DNA of 64,000 bases from Micromussa lordhowensis (lineage: Eukaryota > Cnidaria > Anthozoa > Scleractinia > Lobophylliidae), in assembly GCA_964020085.1 (NCBI GenBank), contig OZ026596.1, forward strand, positions 12,448,439-12,512,438, in the 5' to 3' direction. Below are positions 57,349 to 64,000 of the stretch, in pieces. The notes beneath the pieces are model-generated. The model was not told the origin of the DNA, searched no databases, and saw nothing but the letters and a program-made list of their open reading frames with translations. The first letter of the stretch is position 1. Every line of letters begins with the position of its first letter. Made by a program: the position numbers and the translations under genes.

Positions 57349-57654
57349 GTTTTAGTATAAATCTACTAGCGTTCTATCACGAAGGCCGTTCTCTGATTGG
57401 CTACGCTACTCACTATCTATTCTGTGATAGATAGTGAGTAGCGTAACAGTGCACTTGTGAACAAAATGACGGCCGTTTCTTGGCGTTTTCGAAGTGGTAA
57501 GAAGAGGATTTAGATTAAGTTTTGAACGACTAGTAGATTTATACTAAAACAATTAGATTATTCGCTCTCGATTTCTATCACGCGATAGTTGACTCGGGCT
57601 GCGCCCTCGTCAACTATCACGCGATAGAAATCTTGAGCTCATAATCTAATTGTT
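57349..57654. repeat. Two overlapping palindromic MITEs
   Basis: The outer palindrome 57349-57550 has arms GTTTTAGTATAAATCTACTA mirrored exactly and an inner pair CTACTCACTATCTAT / ATAGATAGTGAGTAG. It touches a second palindrome at 57548-57654 with arms AACAATTAGATTAT and GATTTCTATCACGCGATAGT. Non-coding. Confidence 0.8.
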
Positions 57655-57663
57655 AAATAGAAG

Positions 57664-57694
<31 letters not shown>

Positions 57695-58324
57695 GAACCA
57701 AGCATTAGATTCGCTATCTAAATAGTTCTTATGGATCGCTTAGTAGTTCTTAATCGACATATCATAATTTGAATTCAATGTGTTCCTTCGATTCCTTAAA
57801 TTTGAGGAAAATATCGGATTGCCGGTGATTTAGTGATTTTATATTGTACTGTGCTTGTGTTACTACAGTTTCAAAAGCTGGAATTTGTTGGCTGCTTAAA
57901 TGTTTGGTTCAGGTTGATCTAAGAAGTAAGAGTACTTCTGTCACTGATATGTAGGCAGTATTAATTTCTAAGTGAGGCATGTTAGGGATTGTTAGAAATT
58001 CTCAGAAAGTGAAAAGACTGTATTGTTTCCATTGTATTGTTCTTGTTAGAAATACACTTGATCGATTTTTACAGTCATCTTGTTGTTTCGTTTTTCTAGA
58101 TTTATTTTTGCGAATTTCGGTTCAATGAGGATGTGTTTTCATAACAAATAATCATTTCGTGCCGGAATGTAAAGGTACTCCTTATCGCCTTTTGGGATCC
58201 GTTTTGGAATACTTGTGGAGTGATGCGCTTGACATGAATTTCGGACAACAATGATATATTGTGCAGCGTGTTAAATGTTTTGAACTTTTATTTGGCAATG
58301 AGCTTCAGTCACTGAGCTGCTGTA

Positions 58325-59215
58325 AAAATTCTCAGAAAGTGGAAAGACTGTATTGTTTCCAGTGTATTGCTCTTGTTAGAAACTCACTTGATGAGTTTTT
58401 ATAGTCATTTTGTTGTTTCCTTTGTCTAGATTAAAAGTTACTATGCCAATTTTTGTTCAATGAGGATTGGTTTTTATATCAAATTAACTATTTCGTGCCG
58501 GAATGGAAAGAATACCCCTTATCTTTTTTAAGGATCGGCTCTATATGTACAGTGATGTGCTTGACGTAAATTTCGGGCAACAATGTCATATTGTGCAGCG
58601 TGTTAAAGAAGATTGTGTATTTGGCAATGCGCTACAGTCATTGATTGAACTGTAATTGTCCGAGTACTTTTCGTATTGTTTGTCACTCCGTTTTTTGTAG
58701 CAATGATCGGTTTTTGGATACTTCTGTTTTATTTTCCCAGTTTTTAGTTGGCAAGGTATGTTTTTTTTTGTTTTGCTTTAGATCTGTTTTTTGAGGTTTA
58801 TTTCTATGATTGTAAGTGTATTTTCATGTCGTTCATAATTGTATAGTTTACCTTATGTTCATGATTGCATGTCTGATTTTATTTATGGATAATATTTACG
58901 GTTTGTAATTTCGTTTAGGCTTTGAAAAGATTGATTGCAGTTGTATTGTTTATTGATAGGTTTGTCTTCATTCCTTCAAATAGTTTGAGCTACAGTCATT
59001 GATTGAACTGTAATTGTCCGAGTACTTTTCGTATTGTTTGTCACTCCGTTTTTTGTAGCAATGATCCGTTTTTGGATACTTCTGTTTTATTTTCCCAGTT
59101 TTTAGTTGGGAAGGTAAGTTTTTTTGTTTTGCTTTAGATCTGTTTTTTGAGGTTTGTTTCCATGTATTTTAAGTGTATGTTCATGTCGTTCATAATTGTA
59201 TAGTTTACCTTATGC
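58325..59215. repeat. Tandem duplication, units about 230 bp
   Basis: 58632-58862 and 58987-59217 are nearly identical (CAGTCATTGATTGAACTGTA, GTCACTCCGTTTTTTGTAGC, GTTCATAATTGTATAGTTTA). A related older pair is AAATTCTCAGAAAGTG at 57995 and 58327. Recent local duplication within the intron. Confidence 0.75.
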
Positions 59216-59254
59216 GGAAAGGCAAACGCTGTGTTTCGGTGAACATGGAGACAT

Positions 59255-59336
59255 GGAATTTACGTCTCCCACCAGGATTCGATCACGACCTCTGGCATAC
59301 CAGGCGAACGCCTGCTCTACTGTGCCACAATGGCTT
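59255..59336 (-). repeat. tRNA-derived SINE fragment
   Basis: The minus strand has TGGCACAGTAGAGCAGG (A-box-like) about 35 nt before GTGATCGAATCC (B-box-like), at tRNA spacing. The ends do not pair as an acceptor stem, so this is a tRNA-derived SINE head rather than a gene. Confidence 0.5.
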
Positions 59337-59565
59337 AAGTTGACGAGGCTGTGAAATATATTCATTATGTTCCTTTTGACAAAGAAAAAGACTACATTGG
59401 AACGTGCACTGCGTTCCCACTGTAGTGCTAAGAAAACATTTAAAATAGCGCGGTTATAAGTTGTTTTCAACTTCTTGTTTATTCTTCGATTGCCACGTAA
59501 GACGACGAAAATCGATGGTTACCGAAAAATGTTGTGTCGGTCAGAAACATACACGACTTCGTTAC

Positions 59566-59775
59566 CTACCAGTCCGAATTTTGCAACCGTGGGTTTCGCT
59601 CTTCCTCCTCGATATCCATATCATCGTCTTCTCCCGAAGAACTTTGAGCTTCATCCACAGTTGAAACAGTTTCCACACGCGGTTCGAATCGATACGGCTG
59701 TATCCCATACCTTCCCACTGTATTTTCGTCAAAATCATTGGAAGCCGAGCAAGAATCGGGAAATTGAGAAGACAT
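59566..59775 (-). CDS. First exon of the P2X7-ballast cargo gene
   Basis: Start ATG at 59775, about 290 bp inside the right Kolobok terminus, pointing inward. The product is acidic and Ser-rich (EAQSSSGEDDDMDIEEEERNP) and contains GRYGIQPYRFEPRV, an aromatic/Pro block of the kind found before ballast domains in invertebrate proteins. A donor-like GTAGGT begins near 59571; the open frame ends six bases later. Upstream lie the CRE-like and YY1-like motifs shared with the left end. The partner exon is at 53813-54337. Confidence 0.6.
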   Translation of the reverse strand: MSSQFPDSCSASNDFDENTVGRYGIQPYRFEPRVETVSTVDEAQSSSGEDDDMDIEEEERNPRLQNSDW

Positions 59776-59861
59776 AATGTACCGCTGGCTTAAACTGTTT
59801 TAAAGTACACAGCTAGAAGAACGCGCTCGGAAGCGTGCAGTGTAGCGAAGCTTTGACGTTC

Positions 59862-59923
59862 TGACGTCATATAACTATCCGCTGACCGATTTGTGAACAT
59901 TCAGTCATCGTCCAAGATGGCGG
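59862..59923 (-). promoter_or_regulatory. Putative right-end promoter motifs (CRE-like and YY1-like)
   Basis: TGACGTCA at 59862-59869 and CCAAGATGGCGG at 59912-59923 (reverse complement CCGCCATCTTGG). Same pair, same order from the terminus and similar spacing (41 and 42 bp between motifs) as at the left end. Presumed promoter of the minus-strand gene. Confidence 0.45.
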
Positions 59924-60153
59924 ATTTCTAATCAAATTTTAAGCTCACTTCAACGTAGAAATTCTGCACTCTCTTGCACAATTTTACATAGCAACTACAA
60001 GAAATCACCTGGAAAATATTAGGCCTTTTACATGAAAAAAGTTCATTTTTACATCAGAGTTCCCCTTTAAGTTAATGTCAACTTATTGCGCTATAATTTT
60101 GACAATAACAACAAGGTTTTGATTGATGCCATTGTACGGTGGCCCACAGGGGA

Positions 60154-60306
60154 CATGCTGCAAATAATAAAGTTGCTGCAAATAAAATAAAGTTGCTGCA
60201 AATAAAATAAAGTTGCTGCAAATTAAATAAAGTTGCTGCAAATTAAATAAAGTTGAGGCAAATTAAATAAAGCTGCTGCAAATTAAATAAAGTTGCTGCA
60301 AGTTAA
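60154..60306. repeat. 20-bp minisatellite
   Basis: About seven tandem copies of AAATAAAGTTGCTGCAAATT with a few substitutions. Lies outside the Kolobok element, just upstream of a gene. Confidence 0.9.
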
Positions 60307-60425
60307 GTGACAGGAAAGTATGCGTGCGCACTGATGGAAGTGGAGGACTCGGTACACTGGTATCCAGGGCCCACTCTAAGGCCAACTCACGAGTCGAGCG
60401 GGAAACGAGGGAAGGCGCCGGCGCC

Positions 60426-61123
60426 ATGTTTTGTAGCTCTTGCGGTACTGAATGTCCGCTTTCGGCAAAGTTTTGTGGTCACTGTGGCCATCGGATTAAC
60501 GACGTAACCCAAAATACAACAAGGAAGGTCGATGAAGGTGGTGCTTCAGGTGGAGCATCCATTCCGTTAACATTTAAACAATATAAAAGCAAGAAAGAGG
60601 AAGACAGAAAGGGCTACTTTCGAAACAACAGTGGAAACAAACGTCCTGTAAAGAAGGCAAGACTTGGCCAACCGTCCGACTCTGAGGTAAAGATAAACAT
60701 TGGTGTTATGATACTGAGGGATGGAGGCCTTATCGCGAAGAGGGGAATAACACTTCCCATTACAGTAACGGAGAGTATTGGTGCAGAAGAGCTGCTAGAG
60801 AAAGCGGTGGAAAAACACCATCGCTTCAACAAAGATGTCGTCAGGAGTTGCAATAAGTTGTTCTATCACCTTCTGTATGGGGACAAGAACTTGGTCAACA
60901 CCCTCCCAGGCTCTGACGAGCATTTCACTCTCAGGCGATACAAAGCAGAAATCGACAAACCCTATACAAGGATTACACTATATCTGTGTTCTGCTTCGGA
61001 CTACAACGACAGTGTTTTAATGGAATTGGATGCGGATTTGTATGAAGATTCAGATTCAACTACCACCGCAGCAGCGGAGTTCACTCCAAGCAGTGGAGTT
61101 GAGAGATCCTCTTCTTGGCAAGG
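60426..61123 (+). CDS. Zinc-ribbon protein, exon 1 of a G2E3/HECT-like gene
   Basis: I choose ATG 60426 (GGCGCCATGT), because the product then opens with the zinc ribbon FCSSCGTECPLSAKFCGHCG (CxxC, CxxC); the frame is open 34 codons further upstream. A Ser/Lys-rich linker and an alpha/beta domain follow (KINIGVMILRDGGLIAKRGI, LPITVTESIGAEELLEKAVEKH). The exon ends at a donor (CAAG/GTAGGA) in phase 1. Two downstream exons have matching phase. The last resembles the region before the HECT domain of invertebrate G2E3-like ubiquitin ligases. Probably a host gene or an expanded gene-family copy. Confidence 0.6.
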
Positions 61124-62021
61124 TAGGATTGGATTGGAATAACAAGCAGTCTGAGAGATCTTTCCTTTCTTTCCATGTTGCTTGTGTGCAATAATAAGCT
61201 TACAACTGTATGTATAATTATGTATAAAGAACAGTTTTATAGAAAGCACAGACTATTAAAGTTATTGTCTTCATGGCATTAGTTTTGTGCAAAAGAAGGT
61301 TTTCAATGTACAGTTGTTAATTTATATTGTCGATTTACGGACCAAACTCAATTTTCCTTATTTTTCAGGTAGCCAACAACCACATCTCCTTCACATAAAT
61401 GAAGAACTGACATGTAACATTTTATTAAGAACCTAGCACAATTAGCCTAATTTGCCAACAAATACCCCAAATACAAAAACTTATTTTGCATGAGTTCAAA
61501 CACAAAAGGTTCTTACAGATGTACATGTATAAATGGGTGTTCATTGTATTCTTAGTATACTATCATGTGAGACAGGGGAACTAAAATTTTAAAAATGAGA
61601 AACGGAGGCAAAAAATTAAAAAAGTTAAGACACAGAGGACTTAATATAATTCACTAATAAAATGGCTACATGCTAAAATAGAATTCTAGTGGCCTAGTGA
61701 AAATTTAAAATTTGTTGAAAGGTTGTTAGGGATTACTGTCTACTTTGGTCACTTTTTTAAAATCAAATATCTGACCCAGCTTGTTATCAAAAGGTGAACA
61801 ATGTTACAAATTGAATCACTTTTGTAAAAGCAAAACTGGAAAAATAATTTTTGGGTAGACTGTAAAAAGCTAGTGCTGTTTCTAATAATTAATGTCCACT
61901 GTATTTTGAACCACTGGGACCAGGCTGCTGGCTTGTGCATGTACTGCTAAGCAGTTGGGTGACTTACTGACACTACCAATATTTACTGTATTTTACGTTG
62001 CAAAATTTTTATTTTCTTAGA
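61124..62021 (+). other. Intron of the zinc-ribbon/G2E3-like gene
   Basis: Donor GTAGGA at 61124 to acceptor TTTCTTAG before 62022. A possible alternative exon follows TTATTTTTCAG at 61369 and would stop after about 20 codons. No other feature seen. Confidence 0.5.
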
Positions 62022-62212
62022 ACAACCATCCCAGCAGCCAAATCAACCAGCACAGGTGACAGCTGACGTGAACCAATTAGCAGACTCCAACGAATCTTCC
62101 CAGTCAGACGAACCAGCACATGCATCCCATTCCATACAAGGCAACCAGTCTGAGCAATCCGACGGATTTTATCAAGCAGCACGACAGAGCACTTTTGACT
62201 TGACTCAGCAAG
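62022..62212 (+). CDS. Exon 2 of the zinc-ribbon/G2E3-like gene
   Basis: Acceptor TTTTCTTAG, donor CAAG/GTAACA, phase 1 on both sides. Encodes a Gln/Ser-rich low-complexity linker (QPSQQPNQPAQVTADVNQL, SDGFYQAARQSTFDLTQQ). The open phase and clean splice sites support it. Confidence 0.55.
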
Positions 62213-62711
62213 GTAACATAAAACATTTGCCATAAACTTAATTGAAAGGCAGTGTTTACCAATACCCCAGCGGTATCATCATTGTACGGGCAGTCAGGAT
62301 TTTTTAATAAGTATGATTCATAACCTGTCAGCTTTACCAAAATAATTTTCATCATGGAAACGTCCAAGATAATGATTGAAGGAAAGTAAACTTTTTAATA
62401 TTTCATTAAAAGCAAAAAGGAAACTGGTTTGCGTAAACTTTTGCCAAGGCTTCTGGGACTGTTACTGGGGACCGGGATGACATAATAGGCCAAATACTTG
62501 ACCAGCACATCCCAAGTTTTTTATCTCTGAAGCCTTCATCAAAGGTTACGCGTCATTTTTTTTTCTCATTACCTGATGAAAAGTTCCATATATATATATG
62601 AGCGTGTTTTCGTCTCATTAATTTACTTACAGTACTTAACATTCTTTCATTGGGCGATCAGAACTTTGACCTTGGAATCTTGAGTGTTGTTTCTTTTTAT
62701 TTCTGTCTTAG

Positions 62712-62898
62712 ATGAAGAGGAAGACTTGACCTCTATGCTTTATGATGACAATGCACCAAGAAAGGAAGTGTTTATTCATCGGAGCAATATTAGGAAAGAA
62801 ATGATTGAAATTTTTAGTGATAAGAGTAATTCTGGGTTCCTGATAGATGTCATTGTTATTGATGCCCAAGGACAGCAGGAAGAGGGCAGAGGCAGAGG
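62712..62898 (+). CDS. Exon 3 of the zinc-ribbon/G2E3-like gene
   Basis: Acceptor TTCTGTCTTAG. Encodes EVFIHRSNIRKEMIEIFSDK and FLIDVIVIDAQGQQEEGRG, matching the pattern of the segment that precedes the HECT domain in G2E3-like proteins (basic helix, then hydrophobic strand and a Gly-rich EEGxG turn). The donor is unclear: the frame runs on into a C-run at about 62929-62942. No HECT catalytic exon is seen in the remaining 1 kb, where minus-strand exons begin, so the gene may be truncated. Confidence 0.45.
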
Positions 62899-63180
62899 TG
62901 GAGCGTCTTGGTCATATTTTGCCCCCTTCCCCCCCCCCCCCCGAAAAAAGCAATGTTGATTGTTCTATTTCGTCGACTGTACAGACCTCAGCACCTTCAC
63001 AACATTGAATTGGGGGGCCGGGGGTATCAGAGAATTAAGGCTAGATGCAAACAAAATAGCACAAATGCGTGACGACTAGCATCATTTGTTAAAAGTGTCT
63101 CAACTACTTTCGTCGCTCATTGTAGTTTATCGTGGCCAGCGAGCGATAAAGAGAGAAATGAACAGGCACATGACTCCTAC

Positions 63181-63457
63181 CTCAATTGTTCCCTCTTCTG
63201 CTTTAGTGATGGCCACCGATAAATGCCAGGACTTCCCCTTCTTTCCAAACCAGTCGCGTTGCGTTTCGCGAAAGCTGGTTGGAACGAACTTCATCGCCCA
63301 GTCCATTATAAGCAGCACTTGCGATGGTTTCAGGTTATCAACTATTTCACTCTTGGCCGCGTCCTGGTGAACTGAACGAAGCACGTGCGACTTCCACTCT
63401 TCTATACTCGACGCAGCGCAGTTTAAATCATGCTGTAACTCCTCTCTTTTATCAGGA
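63181..63457 (-). CDS. Exon of a transposase-like gene of unknown family
   Basis: Minus-strand exon with acceptor TTCTTTTTTTAG and donor GAG/GTAGGAG. Encodes SSIEEWKSHVLRSVHQDAAK, VLLIMDWAMKFVPTSFRE and RDWFGKKGKSWHLSVAI. The Asp-Trp-Ala-Met-Lys block followed by WFGKKG and WH looks like the first catalytic strand of a DDE transposase-derived family that is repeated in cnidarian genomes. The family name is not certain. Confidence 0.5.
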
Positions 63458-63729
63458 CTAAAAAAAGAAAGAGGAAAGAGTATGTCAACATCATGGTTCC
63501 ATAACATCAGAATTTTTACTTTGGAGCCGTTTTATCAAAGGGTAAGGATTCCTCACTGGCTTCACCTTTTTCCCTAAACTGGGCTTCATTTAAAATATAT
63601 TTTTATTGGGTTAAGAACCACCCAAAACCCTATAAAGTTTTCAAAATCATAGAAAAGCGCCCTGGGGACGACGTTGTTAGTTGAGCATAAATGCTTAACT
63701 CTGCTTTTCTGTCAGAAATATGCTCTTAC

Positions 63730-63960
63730 CTAAGGTGTACTTCACTTGAATCCACTGCTAGTTGCAGATCTGAAAAGACATTCTTTAGGTCCTCGCACCG
63801 GTCACAGGTGATGTTATGCTGATGCTGGCACTGACCCTTAAACTCTGTGTCTGTCTTACTGAGGGCCAACACTCTGCAGTGATCTGCGCACGGGGATTCG
63901 CTGGCTGTGTGGATCTTGAAATCCGTCTTCAGATAATGTCGACCAGCTTTGAGTCGCATT
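63730..63960 (-). CDS. Upstream exon of the same transposase-like gene
   Basis: The minus-strand frame continues to about the window edge and ends at a consensus donor (CTTAG/GTAAGAG). The junction phase fits the exon ending at 63457. It contains a Cys/His-rich stretch (CADHCRVLALS, GQCQHQHNITCDRCEDLK), probably zinc-binding. The 5' end of the gene lies beyond 63960. Confidence 0.5.
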
Positions 63961-64000
63961 AGAATGCTATCGGCTATTGTGTTATCCAGTCCTACGATAG

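Larger units (their letters stand above)
54338..59565 (-). other. Long intron of the P2X7-ballast gene, filled with repeats
   Basis: Lies between the two exons of the minus-strand gene. It holds tandemly duplicated blocks (55.0-56.4 kb and 58.6-59.2 kb), palindromic MITEs and a tRNA-like SINE fragment. Stretches 54.35-54.98, 56.42-57.35 and 57.66-58.3 kb show no feature I can support. Simple joining of the visible donor (near 59572) and acceptor (54338) would create a stop, so another exon or a mutated junction is likely. Confidence 0.45.
14045..60066. mobile_element. Kolobok-type DNA transposon, inflated by nested insertions
   Basis: The left end AGGGGAACTCCGGTGTAAAA is mirrored at the right end by the reverse complement of AGGGGAACTCTGATGTAAAA; the match extends to about 26 bases with two mismatches. 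TTAA flanks both ends (14041-14044 and 60067-60070), the TSD of the Kolobok superfamily. The interior encodes a THAP-domain transposase, which also fits Kolobok. The element spans 46 kb, but a LINE that itself contains a Polinton accounts for nearly 34 kb, leaving an original element of about 12 kb. It carries two convergent genes: the transposase on the plus strand, and a P2X7-ballast-domain gene on the minus strand starting just inside the right end. The transposase is frameshifted, so this copy cannot mobilise itself. Confidence 0.85.

Overview
The window looks like eukaryotic nuclear DNA from an invertebrate. An anthozoan cnidarian such as a coral is my best guess, from the mix of a Kolobok-type transposon, a Polinton, GIY-YIG Penelope-like pieces, P2X7-ballast proteins and dense fold-back MITEs; the sequence does not name the species. 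Host coding content is low. Most of the window is a stack of mobile elements inserted into one another, and several boundaries can be read to the base from target-site duplications (TSDs).

Layout. 1-14.04 kb is intergenic DNA with several fold-back elements and no convincing gene. A Kolobok-type DNA transposon follows, with short terminal inverted repeats (TIRs) at 14045 and 60066, each flanked by TTAA. It carries a plus-strand THAP-domain transposase (14.39-17.25 kb, frameshifted) and a convergent minus-strand gene with a P2X7-type cysteine-rich ballast domain (exons at 59.6-59.8 and 53.8-54.3 kb). A 5'-truncated L1/Tx1-like LINE on the minus strand lies between them (pieces 50.28-53.81 and 19.97-20.51 kb). 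It is split by a 29.8 kb Polinton/Maverick (20507-50276, TSD TTTGCA). The Polinton contains an inverted-repeat Penelope-like (PLE) remnant (20803-32505), which is itself split by a 10.4 kb unclassified DNA transposon (21894-32310, TSD ACAGTT). That transposon holds a pogo-like MITE, a 73-bp minisatellite and a second repeat array. The Polinton polymerase gene is also split by a 776-bp LTR-like insertion. 60.07-64 kb has exons of a zinc-ribbon/G2E3-like gene on the plus strand and a transposase-like gene on the minus strand.

The Polinton has a full virus-like gene set: packaging ATPase, double jelly-roll major capsid protein, adenain-like protease, zinc-ribbon protein, parvovirus-like phospholipase A2, chromodomain integrase, protein-primed DNA polymerase B, multi-module fibre, a two-transmembrane protein and a zinc-ribbon protein that may be related to late transcription factor VLTF3. 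Many genes carry frameshifts or insertions, so this copy is decayed. Nearly every gene begins with an AT-rich box running into its ATG. The integrase is the exception: its frame has no ATG ahead of the first catalytic Asp, and the preceding gene carries an in-frame A_AAA_AAC heptamer with a perfect GC-rich stem 5 nt downstream. That is the layout of programmed -1 ribosomal frameshifting and is the most interesting single signal here.

The second notable observation is that the Kolobok element appears to carry a P2X7-ballast gene as cargo, with matching YY1-like and CRE-like motifs near both ends, each next to one inward-facing gene.
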